Shown in pieces: positions 1 through 8,311 of a DNA stretch of 64,000 nucleotides. Source of the DNA: an uncultured Selenomonadales bacterium (lineage in GTDB: Bacteria > Bacillota > Negativicutes > Selenomonadales > Selenomonadaceae). The notes beneath the pieces were generated by a model. That model did not search any database. It was not told where the DNA came from and saw only the letters and a list, made by a program, of their open reading frames with translations. Location of the stretch: contig CAMJRX010000004.1 of NCBI GenBank assembly GCA_946408355.1, positions 1-64,000 of the forward strand. Direction: 5' to 3'. Every line of letters starts with the position of its first letter. Within the stretch, counting starts at the first letter, position 1. A program made the position numbers and the translations under genes.

Positions 1-201
1 CTTAAGGGCTTGCGTCCCGTCAATCATAAGGCGTTCGCGTTCGGTAGCTACGGTTGGGGAGGTCAAAGTATCGGCTACGTTGAAGACGAACTTAAAGCGG
101 CAGGCTGTGAAATTATCCTCGACAAAATCCGCGTCGCTAACGTTCCTACAACTGCACAGCTTGACGACATTACGGCAAAAATCCTCGCGCTTGACTTGTA
201 A
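1..201 (+). CDS. A-type flavoprotein (FprA-like), C-terminal fragment
   Basis: Only the last 66 codons lie in the window; the reading frame is open from base 1. The fragment carries the GSYGWGG motif seen near the end of the flavodoxin (FMN-binding) domain of A-type flavoproteins, the fused metallo-beta-lactamase/flavodoxin enzymes that reduce oxygen or nitric oxide in anaerobes. The spacing from this motif to the stop matches a family C-terminus. The diiron beta-lactamase part would lie upstream of the window. A stand-alone flavodoxin-fold protein is the main alternative. Confidence 0.72.
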   Translation, partial: LKGLRPVNHKAFAFGSYGWGGQSIGYVEDELKAAGCEIILDKIRVANVPTTAQLDDITAKILALDL

Positions 202-257
202 GGAGAAATTTTAATGCTAAGCAACTAAGTGCCGAACAAAAAACAATCGGTGAACTT

Positions 258-1895
258 TTGGGCAAACGTGGAACAAAATTTTTAATTCCCGACTATCAAC
301 GCCCATATTCTTGGGGACGTGAGCAGTGTGAAATTCTTTGGGAAGATTTGCGCACATTCGCGTTCCCTAACGGTAATAAAGATGACTTCAATACCAATGA
401 TAGATATTTTCTTGGAACAATTTTAACTTTCCAAAATCAGCCCTACGAACATGAAGTTATTGACGGTCAACAACGGCTTATAAATTTTCTGCTCATGCTT
501 CGCGCCTTTTATGAGGCGTTTGGAACTATGCAAGATGAAAGCTCTAAAAACGTTCGCAAGAAAATTGAAAAATGTATTTGGCACACCGATGAAGATGAAA
601 TTCCCGATAAAAATAGCATCAAACTGGAATCGGATGTTATAACAGATAATGACAAACTTGAATTTCGAAAAATTCTTAGTACAGGCAAATCAACTAAGGG
701 TAATAAGAGTAATTACACAAAAAATTATCGCGACTTCCAGGATTGGATAAAAAAGTTCAAAGACGGAACGCCTGATTATTTTTCTTATTTGCCGCGCAGA
801 ATTTTGGATAATTGCATTATCTTACCTATAGAAGCTGATTCGCAAGAAACGGCATTACAGATTTTTACGACGCTCAACGATCGCGGCATGCCTCTTTCGG
901 ACACTGACATTCTCAAAGCAAAATTTTACAAATTTTATTCTGAGGACGAAGAGAAAAAAGAAAACTTCATCAAAGAATGGAAAATTCTGGAAGAACTTTG
1001 CGAAAAAATTTTTCATCCCAAAAAAGGAATTTCTCCACTTGAAGAGTTGTTTACGACGTATATGTACTACCTCAAAGCCAAAAACGGCTCTAGGACTACG
1101 AGCTTTAAAAGTTTGCGAAAATTTTACGAACAAGGTAATTATAAGTATTTGCAGGATGAAACATTTGAAGATTTAAAATCGCTTGCTGATTTCTGGAAAA
1201 ATATTTATTCTCGCAACTATAATCGTTTTTTCGAAAGAGTTCTTAGACAACTGTACATTCTCGAATATTCGCCTTATGCGATATGGCGGCACGCCGTTTC
1301 AGCTTATTTCCTAGTGTATAAAGAAAATATGAAACTTTTGGCGAATTCTATATATAAACCAGGAGTAGGCTCTATTCGTCAACCTATACATAACGAAATT
1401 GTCAATCTCTACGAAAAAAAACTCGTTGAATTCAAGGGTTTTAAGTTCGATGAAGTGACAATGACTGCAAAACGTAAAGAGCTTGTTTTTTCAAATCAAC
1501 GGCAAATTACACGGGCAATGTTGGCATGGTGGGCTTTCCGTGATGAAGAACAGGAATTGCCGCCAATAGGTACAAAACTCGAAATCGAACACATTTACGC
1601 TAAAAGCCAAAAAGAAAACTTAGGCAATGAAAGCAACGTTGAACTTCTCGGTAATAAAAGTTTGTTGGAAAGCAATATAAATATCCAAGCTTCTGATTAT
1701 CGCTTTGCGGACAAGAGAAAATATTATCTTGGTCAAAAACGTAATAAAAAGAGACAGACGGGCACAAGTATTTTAGAATTGCAAAATCTTGCTGAAACTC
1801 ACAAAGACTTCACCGAAGACGACATTATCGAACGCAACGAAAAAATTTTCGACGCCTTTATCGAATACTTGCGCGAAAATAATTTGCTGATTTAG
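258..1895 (+). CDS. DUF262/DUF1524 (GmrSD-like) nuclease-family protein; start codon lost by one base
   Basis: The product has the DUF262 N-terminal signature (IPDYQRPYSW, then DGQQRL at about residue 70) and a C-terminal DUF1524/HNH-type region with EHIYAKS near residue 445. This is the layout of GmrSD-type modification-dependent restriction proteins and related nucleases. The frame runs open upstream of the listed TTG and encodes KQLSAEQKTIGELL, a normal family N-terminus. The ribosome site AGGAG (201-205) and ATG (214) are in another frame: ATG CTA AGC AAC TAA. One extra G after the ATG would give M-A-K-Q-L-S and restore the gene. It is therefore either inactivated at codon 2, started weakly from TTG 258, or affected by a sequence error. 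Its stop overlaps the stop of the convergent CAP gene. Confidence 0.75.
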   Translation: MGKRGTKFLIPDYQRPYSWGREQCEILWEDLRTFAFPNGNKDDFNTNDRYFLGTILTFQNQPYEHEVIDGQQRLINFLLMLRAFYEAFGTMQDESSKNVRKKIEKCIWHTDEDEIPDKNSIKLESDVITDNDKLEFRKILSTGKSTKGNKSNYTKNYRDFQDWIKKFKDGTPDYFSYLPRRILDNCIILPIEADSQETALQIFTTLNDRGMPLSDTDILKAKFYKFYSEDEEKKENFIKEWKILEELCEKIFHPKKGISPLEELFTTYMYYLKAKNGSRTTSFKSLRKFYEQGNYKYLQDETFEDLKSLADFWKNIYSRNYNRFFERVLRQLYILEYSPYAIWRHAVSAYFLVYKENMKLLANSIYKPGVGSIRQPIHNEIVNLYEKKLVEFKGFKFDEVTMTAKRKELVFSNQRQITRAMLAWWAFRDEEQELPPIGTKLEIEHIYAKSQKENLGNESNVELLGNKSLLESNINIQASDYRFADKRKYYLGQKRNKKRQTGTSILELQNLAETHKDFTEDDIIERNEKIFDAFIEYLRENNLLI

Positions 1896-2392
1896 CCGCG
1901 GAAGTGTTGAACCCAATAATGCTTATATTTTGAGTTGGCTTGATAGTAATAGACGACGCCAAGTTCTGTAAACTTTGGATTTAAAATATTTTCGCGGTGA
2001 GTTTTTGAGTCCATCCACGCTTGAACAACTTGTTGCGGCGATTTCTGACCGCCCGCTAAATTTTCGCCGAGTATATGTCCGCGATGAGGCATAGCCGTAA
2101 AACATCTAGTTCCATTCGGGCGCGTGTGTGAAAATTTCGTCGGTAACTCAACAGCTCGAACATATGCGCTTGCTTCCAAATCCCGCGCGAATTTCAATGG
2201 ACCCGCTCCGACCTTTGCGCGTTCTTTGTTGACTAAACGCAAAACTTCCAGTGGAAAATCTGCAGTCTCTGTCCTTTGATTCCAACGCGCCGCGTCATTC
2301 GCGATAAAAATTTTTTCTGCCGCTGAAGTTTCTGCAAAATTTATAACTGTAACTACAAAAATTATCGCGACGCTCAACAAAAATTTTTTCAA
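1892..2392 (-). CDS. Secreted CAP-domain (YkwD/SCP-like) protein
   Basis: A 166-residue protein with an N-terminal signal peptide (lysines then a hydrophobic stretch ending near ETSAAE). The CAP domain is complete: LRLVNKERAKVGAGPLK opens it, FSHTRPNGT and GENLAGG lie in the middle, and HRENILNPKFTELG carries the late conserved segment. Bacterial CAP proteins are exported and have poorly defined roles at the cell surface. Its stop codon shares bases with the stop of the facing DUF262 gene, so the two transcripts converge without spacing. It is divergent from the TAXI receptor gene. A GAGGTGATT ribosome site precedes the ATG. Confidence 0.85.
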   Translation of the reverse strand: MKKFLLSVAIIFVVTVINFAETSAAEKIFIANDAARWNQRTETADFPLEVLRLVNKERAKVGAGPLKFARDLEASAYVRAVELPTKFSHTRPNGTRCFTAMPHRGHILGENLAGGQKSPQQVVQAWMDSKTHRENILNPKFTELGVVYYYQANSKYKHYWVQHFRG

Positions 2393-2490
2393 AGTTAATC
2401 ACCTCGTTAAAAGTTTAATCGCTTATTATTAATTACGTCTTAACATAGCGAAATTTTTTCAGATTATTTTTTTATAAACTTGTCGCGGTG

Positions 2491-2519
2491 GCAGTTGGTA
2501 TGATATAATTCGCCCGATA
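2491..2519 (+). promoter_or_regulatory. Extended -10 promoter of TAXI receptor gene
   Basis: TGATATAAT (2511-2519) is an extended -10 element with a perfect TATAAT hexamer, 37 bases ahead of the ATG at 2556. The -35 region is weak, which suits an extended -10 promoter. A GAGAGGAG ribosome site follows. Confidence 0.5.
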
Positions 2520-2555
2520 AAAATTTTCCCCATCTTTTGAGAGGAGTGTTTCAAA

Positions 2556-3515
2556 ATGAAGTTGCCTAAGGTTTTTAAAAAGGTCGTGACTGCCGTTTGT
2601 GCATTGGCATTAGCGGTAGGCGTCGCGGGTTGCGGCGGCGGTGGCGAAAAGGAGCAATTTATTAATATCGCTACGGGCGGCACAGCGGGCACTTATTATC
2701 CTATCGGCGGAGCTATTGCCGAAGTTCTCAATAAAAACGGCATGAACGCCAGCGCACAATCAACCGGCGCATCAGTCGCCAATATTAACATGCTCAAGGA
2801 TAAACAAGTTGAACTTGCAATTGTTCAGAATGACATAACTTATTACGCGGTAAATGGCGAGGAAATGTTCAAAGAGGGCGGCAAAGTCGAAAACCTCAGC
2901 GGTATCGCGTCGCTTTATCCTGAAACTTGCCAATTTATCGTCCGTGAAGATTCCGGCATTAAAAATATTACCGACTTAAAAGGTAAGCGCGTTGCAGTTG
3001 GTGCGGCAGGCTCCGGCGCAGAGGCTAATGCTCGTCAGATTCTTGAGGCTTACGGCATTACTTATGACGACGTTAACGAACAATTCCTTTCTTTTGCTGA
3101 AGGTTCCTATGCACTTAAAGACGGTACTGTCGACGCGGCGTTCGTGACTGCAGGTTATCCGACTGCTTCCGTACAAGATATTGCCTCCCAAAATAAGATT
3201 CGCCTCCTGCCTGTTGGCGACGAGCAAATTAAAAAGCTTGCTGAAAAATATCCTTTCTACACCAAAACAACTGTTCCTGCCGGCACTTATCAAGGTTTTG
3301 ATCAGGAAGTTCAAACCGTCAGCGTTATGGCTATCCTCGTTGCCAACGACAAAATTGACGCGGCTCTCGGCGAAAAACTCACCAAAGCTATCTTTGATAA
3401 CTTAGACAAAATTGCGGCGGCTCACTCTGCAGGCAAAAGCATAACTAAGGCAACCGCGCTTGAAGGCATGGACTTTATTAAAATGAACGAAGGCGCAACC
3501 AAAGTTCTCAAATAA
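2556..3515 (+). CDS. TAXI-family TRAP transporter solute receptor (lipoprotein)
   Basis: A 319-residue periplasmic receptor of the TAXI type. Its N-terminus has two lysines, a hydrophobic segment and a lipobox ending at Cys26, so it is probably a lipoprotein. NIATGGTAGTYYPIGG (about residues 37-52) is the family's opening signature, and LKGKRVAVGAAGSG falls at the usual mid-protein site. TAXI receptors bind small organic acids or amino acids and pass them to a TRAP membrane subunit. No TRAP permease gene lies beside it; the gene stands alone behind its own promoter. A second TAXI receptor lies at 6171-7172. Confidence 0.88.
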   Translation: MKLPKVFKKVVTAVCALALAVGVAGCGGGGEKEQFINIATGGTAGTYYPIGGAIAEVLNKNGMNASAQSTGASVANINMLKDKQVELAIVQNDITYYAVNGEEMFKEGGKVENLSGIASLYPETCQFIVREDSGIKNITDLKGKRVAVGAAGSGAEANARQILEAYGITYDDVNEQFLSFAEGSYALKDGTVDAAFVTAGYPTASVQDIASQNKIRLLPVGDEQIKKLAEKYPFYTKTTVPAGTYQGFDQEVQTVSVMAILVANDKIDAALGEKLTKAIFDNLDKIAAAHSAGKSITKATALEGMDFIKMNEGATKVLK

Positions 3516-3616
3516 TTTCCCTTGCAAAAATTTTTTCTTGCTGATATAATTATTTCGGACAAAAAAAAAAAGAAAAGCTGATAAGTAATCGTCCATTGTT
3601 ATCACCTAAGCGCAAA

Positions 3617-3663
3617 TAAAATCCCCCAGGCAGGTTCGGGAAAAACCTCTTGGGGGATTGCGT
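3617..3663 (-). terminator. Terminator of the small peptide gene
   Basis: AATCCCCCA at 3617-3625 pairs with TGGGGGATT at the other end, with an inner AGGTT/AACCT pairing. Read on the minus strand it follows the 32-codon gene by about 20 bases and is trailed by a T-rich stretch (TTTTATTT). Confidence 0.5.
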
Positions 3664-3685
3664 TAAGTGCTAACGCAGTGGCGGC

Positions 3686-3784
3686 TCAGTCGCCACCCTT
3701 GAAAATGTCTTTGAGCCAATCGTACACGAAACGTCCAATGACGGCCGCTACGATTTTCTTGACGAAGCTGATAAGCTCGCCCAT
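3686..3784 (-). CDS. Amphipathic 32-residue peptide, unrecognised
   Basis: ATG at 3784 is preceded by a near-perfect ribosome site (AGGAGGTGAT, 3 bases before ATG), and a stop lies at 3686. The peptide starts MGELISFVKKIVAAVIGRF and continues with VYDWLKDIFKGGD. It has no cysteine, no signal peptide and a helix-friendly pattern of alternating hydrophobic and charged residues. Size and pattern recall membrane-active peptides such as phenol-soluble modulins, leaderless bacteriocins or type I toxins; that comparison is my inference. A terminator-like hairpin follows, so it looks like a free-standing transcription unit. A decayed relative of its 5' end lies at 3575-3606. Confidence 0.55.
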   Translation of the reverse strand: MGELISFVKKIVAAVIGRFVYDWLKDIFKGGD

Positions 3785-3858
3785 GATTATCACCTCCTAT
3801 CCGTTAATAACTTCAAGGTCGGGTGGTAACATGGGCAGTTTATCATTTTGGAGGAAAT

Positions 3859-4641
3859 ATGACAAGTTTTATCGTGACGACAATTCGCAAGCCAAATTCT
3901 TCGACGGAAAATCTTGCAGAGGAAATTTCTTTAAAACTCGGCGGAAGATTTATAAAGCGTGAAGATTTTTCGTTCGATACACTAAGGAAAATTTACGGCG
4001 TGGAAAATATTTTGCTCGTTAAGAAAAATGCTTTAAGCGTCGTAACGGCAGAGGGCGAATTATTTTTCCACCCGAATACAGCGCACCTTAGAATTAAAAA
4101 CCTGCGCGGCGGCGAAGGCGACCGATTGATTGACGCTATGAAAATTTCCAACGGCTCAAAAGTTTTGGATTGTACGCTCGGTTTAGGCTCCGATGCTATC
4201 GTTGAAAGTTTTATCGTCGGCGCGGCAGGTAAAGTTGTCGCTCTTGAAATTAATCCGCTCATTGCTGAAATCGTCAGTCACGGCTTGAAAAATTTTTCCG
4301 ACGACAGCCCGCACATTTTGGAAGCTATGCGTCGCGTCAAAGTCATTAACGCTGATTGTGCAGATTTTTTGAAGACCTGCGCGGATAATTCATTCGACGT
4401 GGTTTATTTCGACCCGATGTTCCGCCGCTCAATTCAAAAAAGTTCGGGGTTAAATCCTATTCGCCCGCTAGCCGATAATCGCCCGTTGACTGTGGAAATT
4501 ATCCGTGAGGCTTGTCGCGTTGCAAAATTGCGCGTCGTCATGAAAGAACATTCAGGCAGTAAAGAATTTGAACGGCTCGGATTTAAAATTTTAAGCGGCG
4601 GCAAATATAGTTCGGTTGCTTTCGGCGTGATTGATATTTAG
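3859..4641 (+). CDS. RsmJ-like class I SAM-dependent methyltransferase
   Basis: A 260-residue enzyme. Start chosen at ATG 3859 because GGAGG sits five bases upstream; an upstream in-frame codon at 3823 lacks such a site. The SAM-binding loop DCTLGLGSDA (about residue 104) and the YFDPMF motif (about residue 183) match the RsmJ/DUF548 family, whose founding member methylates G1516 of 16S rRNA on N2. The Firmicutes members carry an extra N-terminal segment, as here. Substrate in this organism is inferred. A rho-independent terminator follows directly. Confidence 0.72.
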   Translation: MTSFIVTTIRKPNSSTENLAEEISLKLGGRFIKREDFSFDTLRKIYGVENILLVKKNALSVVTAEGELFFHPNTAHLRIKNLRGGEGDRLIDAMKISNGSKVLDCTLGLGSDAIVESFIVGAAGKVVALEINPLIAEIVSHGLKNFSDDSPHILEAMRRVKVINADCADFLKTCADNSFDVVYFDPMFRRSIQKSSGLNPIRPLADNRPLTVEIIREACRVAKLRVVMKEHSGSKEFERLGFKILSGGKYSSVAFGVIDI

Positions 4642-4665
4642 TTTGTATAGATTTTGATAAAAATT

Positions 4666-4697
4666 ATCCCCCTCCAAAACGGAAGGGGATTTTTTCT
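4666..4697 (+). terminator. Rho-independent terminator after methyltransferase
   Basis: ATCCCCCTCC, an AAAAC loop, then GGAAGGGGAT followed by six T. Reads on the plus strand 25 bases past the methyltransferase stop. Confidence 0.8.
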
Positions 4698-4709
4698 TGC
4701 AAAAATTTT

Positions 4710-4955
4710 TTAGAAGTCTTTATGCTTTTCGATTTCGTCTATAAGTTTTTCTTCGACGTGGACTTCCGGCAATGCGAGATTTTCAGCCGCGAAGTTTAAC
4801 GCCATATTTACATGTTCTTCTTTAGTGGTGTCAATTTTGGCGTCGCGAACAATCTGCGCGGCTTCTTCGACCGTTTTCGCCTTTGCCTCAATAAGTTTTG
4901 CTAAAGTTTCAAGATGGGAATTGAATTGTTCGTTAGTCAACCCGCTGTCAAACAT
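4710..4955 (-). CDS. Small acidic helical protein, last gene of the galU-gltS operon
   Basis: An 81-residue protein that I do not recognise. It is rich in Glu, Ala and Lys, lacks cysteine, signal peptide or membrane segments, and should be mostly helical. GAGGTGA lies just ahead of its ATG, and that site falls between the gltS stop and this start, so the gene is translated from the gltS transcript. Being last in an operon with a glutamate-type symporter and a TAXI receptor suggests an accessory role, but nothing in the sequence shows it. Confidence 0.6.
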   Translation of the reverse strand: MFDSGLTNEQFNSHLETLAKLIEAKAKTVEEAAQIVRDAKIDTTKEEHVNMALNFAAENLALPEVHVEEKLIDEIEKHKDF

Positions 4956-4965
4956 TTAAGTCACC

Positions 4966-6156
4966 TCAGATAAAGTTTATAAAAAAAGTAATCGTTAAGC
5001 TGTTAATAAAATCGGCGAACATGGAACCGACAATCGGCACGAGGATATACGCTTTAACCGACGGCGCGAATTTAGTTGTAAGAACTTGCATATTTGCCAT
5101 AGCGTTGGGAGTTGCACCCATTCCGAAACCACAAGAACCTGCAGATAAAATTGCCGCGTCGTAGTCTCGTCCGAGCACGTTGAAAATTATAAAGTACGCG
5201 AACAAGAACATTAAAGTTGTCTGTCCAACCAATAAAACTACCAAAGGCAAAGCAAGTTCAGCTAACTGCCAGAGCTTTAAAGTTATCATCGCGATTCCGA
5301 GAAATAATGATAAGCAAATGCCGCCAATGTCATTAATTTCGCCGATATGAACTGTGAACGCACCAGTGAATTCGCTCCAGTTACGCATAATCGCCGCCAC
5401 AATCATTGCGCCGATATAAATTGGAAACGTCATGCCAGTTTGGGACAGCAACATTGATACGACTGTTCCCAAACCCATTGCAATCGCTAATTGATAGGCG
5501 GCGGGCGCGTACATGCTTACGGAGCGTTCATGTTTCTTTTCCTCTTCAATGAGCGGTGTTTCGTCGGCTTTAACCGCAGTTTTCAATAAATCTTTGCCGA
5601 GAATTAATCTTCTGCCTAAAGGACCGCCCATTAACGAACCTGCAACCAATCCGAACGTTGCCGCCGCTGTGCAAAGTGTGGTTGCGCCAACTAAACCTAA
5701 GTCCTCAAGCACAGGTCCAAAAGCTCCCGCCGTACCGTGTCCACCAACCATTGAGATTGAACCCGTGCACAAACCGATAAACGGACTGATATTTAAAATG
5801 TTCGATAAGCCAACCGCCAAAAAGTTTTGACAGATAATCAGCGCACAAACGCAACCTAAGAAAATTAACAGACTAACACCGCCGGTTTTCAAAACTTTTA
5901 CGTTAGCTTGAAAGCCGACTGATGTAAAAAACGCGACCATGCAAACATTTTTGAGCGTTTCATCGAAGGCAAAACCGATAATTCCCGACGTGTAAAGAAT
6001 ACAACTGATTATTGCGAAGAGTAAACCACCGACGACCGGCGACGGTATACAAAAAGTTTCAAGGAATTGAATTCGCCTTTTAAGCAACGTGCCGACGTAA
6101 AGCATGACAACTGCAATCGCCAGCGTTTGATACATGTTGAATTCCAGCGTGTACAT
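4966..6156 (-). CDS. gltS: Sodium/glutamate symporter GltS
   Basis: A 396-residue membrane protein with about ten hydrophobic segments. SMVGGHGTAGAFGP, near residue 145, and the repeated GFGMGATPNAMANM near residue 340 are the two re-entrant-loop signatures of GltS carriers, which import glutamate with sodium. The start was placed at the ATG with AGGAGG upstream rather than 18 bases earlier. The gene follows a TAXI receptor by 14 bases. A receptor gene next to a one-component symporter is odd, because TAXI receptors normally serve TRAP permeases. The true substrate could be a glutamate-like amino acid. Confidence 0.85.
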   Translation of the reverse strand: MYTLEFNMYQTLAIAVVMLYVGTLLKRRIQFLETFCIPSPVVGGLLFAIISCILYTSGIIGFAFDETLKNVCMVAFFTSVGFQANVKVLKTGGVSLLIFLGCVCALIICQNFLAVGLSNILNISPFIGLCTGSISMVGGHGTAGAFGPVLEDLGLVGATTLCTAAATFGLVAGSLMGGPLGRRLILGKDLLKTAVKADETPLIEEEKKHERSVSMYAPAAYQLAIAMGLGTVVSMLLSQTGMTFPIYIGAMIVAAIMRNWSEFTGAFTVHIGEINDIGGICLSLFLGIAMITLKLWQLAELALPLVVLLVGQTTLMFLFAYFIIFNVLGRDYDAAILSAGSCGFGMGATPNAMANMQVLTTKFAPSVKAYILVPIVGSMFADFINSLTITFFINFI

Positions 6157-6170
6157 TAGGCGACCTCCTC

Positions 6171-7172
6171 TCAATCTTGACTTGCTTTAACAGATTCGCT
6201 TGACTTGCCGCTATAAATATTAACCTTAACGCCCTGCATGTCGTAAAACTTCGCCGCGCCCGCGTGGAAACTCGCAGGAATATCTTGGATTGCGTAATTG
6301 ACTGTCAATTTGTCGCTCGTGTTGTGCGGAAGTTTATCAGCGTTCTTGAAAATAAATTCGGTGAAGTAAGTTACCGCGTCATCTTTTAAATCGGTGCTCG
6401 CAACCAAAACCGCTTTAACTCCGATTGTATTAACGTCTTCAGTTTGTCCGGTGTAAGTGTTAGCGGGAATTGTGCAACGTGTATAGCCCTTGTAAAGTTT
6501 CATCATGTTATTCTGAATGTCGGGTTCGATTGAGAGAATTTTAATTTCTTTATGATTTGCGAGGTCAGCAATAGCGGCAGTAGGTGCGCCCGCCGTAATA
6601 AAGAAGGCGTCAATTTGCCCTTTCTCCATAGCAGATGCCGCGTCCGTGAACGACATATAAACCGTCTCGATCATCTCGAAATTTAAGCCATGCGCCATTA
6701 AAATTTGCTCGGCATTTTGCAGAACGCCTGATTCGCGCTCGCCAACTGAAACTCTTTTGCCAACGAGTTCGCTAACATTATTAATACCAGAATTTTTGGA
6801 GACGACAATTTGACAAGCCTCCGTATAAAGCCCAGCTACAGCCGCATATCCGACGCCTGGACCCGTAGCCGCGAAGACGCCACGCCCATTAATCGCGTTG
6901 GAAAGCGTATCACTTTGAACGATTGCAAGGTCTAAAAATTTTTCGCGCAGAAGACGCAAGTTAGCGGCGGAACCGGCAGTCATTTTTACATCAAGCGCGT
7001 GTCCTTTGCCTTCGGCGTCAATCATTTTGGCAAGCTCTGTGCCGTAAGCGTAATACATGCCGCCCGTACCGCCCGTGCCTAAACGTATTGCCTTGCTTGC
7101 AGAATTTTCCCCGCCGCAACCGACTAAAAGCGCGATTATCGGCAGGAGTAGCAAAAGTTTAAAAGCCTTCAT
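6171..7172 (-). CDS. TAXI-family solute receptor, lipoprotein, in gltS operon
   Basis: A 333-residue receptor whose lipobox ends at Cys19 (LLVGC). IRLGTGGTGGMYYAYG opens the mature protein and LVGKRVSVGERESG lies mid-protein, both typical of TAXI receptors. The ATG overlaps the stop of the diaminopropionate ammonia-lyase gene (ATGA), so the two are translationally coupled. GAAAGGAG precedes it. The pairing with an amino-acid lyase upstream and GltS downstream points to amino-acid capture. It shares family and overall layout with the receptor at 2556 but is clearly diverged from it. Confidence 0.87.
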   Translation of the reverse strand: MKAFKLLLLLPIIALLVGCGGENSASKAIRLGTGGTGGMYYAYGTELAKMIDAEGKGHALDVKMTAGSAANLRLLREKFLDLAIVQSDTLSNAINGRGVFAATGPGVGYAAVAGLYTEACQIVVSKNSGINNVSELVGKRVSVGERESGVLQNAEQILMAHGLNFEMIETVYMSFTDAASAMEKGQIDAFFITAGAPTAAIADLANHKEIKILSIEPDIQNNMMKLYKGYTRCTIPANTYTGQTEDVNTIGVKAVLVASTDLKDDAVTYFTEFIFKNADKLPHNTSDKLTVNYAIQDIPASFHAGAAKFYDMQGVKVNIYSGKSSESVKASQD

Positions 7173-8311
7173 GGTGAAACTCCTTTCTGTAAAATTTTTT
7201 TGTAGTTGTCGGGGTCAGTGTCGCCCTCCGTGTTTATAACAAAAATAATTGATTGCTCGTTGAGTTCAAGGGCGCGGCGCAAATCGTCCGAATCAAGCAC
7301 GGCATTAGCCAACGCAAAACCTGCACAGCCCGATTCGCCCGAAATAATTTTATGCTCGGCTAAAACTCGCATTGCTTCGGCGGCAACGTCATCTGAAATT
7401 ATCGCGGTATCAGCGGCGTAGCGTCTTAAAATCTTCCACGCCAAATCGCAAGGCGTCGCGCAATTTAAACCCGCCATCATAGTTTGCCCGTTGCCCGTCG
7501 CTGAATAAATTTTCCCGTCACCAATGCGCATAGTTTCATAAAAGCAAGCAACCTCTATCGGCTCCACGATTGTAATTCGCGGCAGATTATCTTTAAAAAC
7601 TTCAGCGAACACTGCGGTTATTGCGCCCGCCATTGAGCCTACGCCCGCTTGTAAAAATATATGCGTCGGTCTTTGATAATTCATTTGCCGCAATGCCTCA
7701 TAAGCCAGCGTCGAATATCCTAACATAATTTGCGCGGGAATTTCTTCGTAGCCCGCCCACGACGTATCTTGAATCAAATGCCAATGATTTTCTTCAGCAA
7801 GCCGCGCAGTATACTTAACGCAGTCATCATAATTCATATCGGTAATTTTAACAGTAGCTGAACCCGCGTCGCGAATTGCTTGCGCACGAACCTCAACAGT
7901 ACCTCGCGGCATGTATACGTAAGATTTACAACCGAAAAGCCCCGCCGCCCAAGAAACGCCCTTTCCGTGATTGCCGTCTGTCGTCGTGATAAAAGTCATT
8001 TCGGAAAGTTTATCGCGGTGTTTAAAAATTTCGTCAAGCGTCGGATTATTCAAGCCCAATTCGTCGCTGATAACTTTATAAATCGCCCAAACGCCGCCCA
8101 GACCTTTAAAAGCCTTAAGTCCAAAACGTTGCGACTCGTCCTTAATAAAAATTGAACGAACGCCTTTAAAATTTTTCAGCTCAACAAGTGGCGTCTCTTT
8201 GTAAACGTCAAGCGCGGTGTGCAACTTGCGGATATTTTCCGTCGCGGCAAAAGAATACGCTGATATATCGACTACTCCTCCGCGATTTTTATTTTGAACA
8301 ATCTTAATCAT
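7169..8311 (-). CDS. dpaL: Diaminopropionate ammonia-lyase (PLP enzyme)
   Basis: A 380-residue PLP-dependent enzyme of the tryptophan-synthase-beta fold. RFGLKAFKGLGG holds the expected PLP lysine, TTDGNHGKGVSWAA is the phosphate-side signature of diaminopropionate ammonia-lyases, and GESGCAGFA lies near the C-terminus. The enzyme converts 2,3-diaminopropionate to pyruvate and ammonia. The start at 8311 overlaps the galU stop by eight bases; the longer reading from 8350 would intrude further into galU. The context (TAXI receptor, GltS) suggests that imported diaminopropionate or a related amino acid is used as carbon and nitrogen source. Confidence 0.85.
   Translation of the reverse strand: MIKIVQNKNRGGVVDISAYSFAATENIRKLHTALDVYKETPLVELKNFKGVRSIFIKDESQRFGLKAFKGLGGVWAIYKVISDELGLNNPTLDEIFKHRDKLSEMTFITTTDGNHGKGVSWAAGLFGCKSYVYMPRGTVEVRAQAIRDAGSATVKITDMNYDDCVKYTARLAEENHWHLIQDTSWAGYEEIPAQIMLGYSTLAYEALRQMNYQRPTHIFLQAGVGSMAGAITAVFAEVFKDNLPRITIVEPIEVACFYETMRIGDGKIYSATGNGQTMMAGLNCATPCDLAWKILRRYAADTAIISDDVAAEAMRVLAEHKIISGESGCAGFALANAVLDSDDLRRALELNEQSIIFVINTEGDTDPDNYKKILQKGVSP

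Noticed and set aside
3402-3605. A 67-codon minus-strand gene at the end of the TAXI gene
   Set aside because: Only its first codons resemble the neighbouring peptide gene. The rest is antisense to the TAXI gene and passes through a T-run, so it is treated as a decayed copy.
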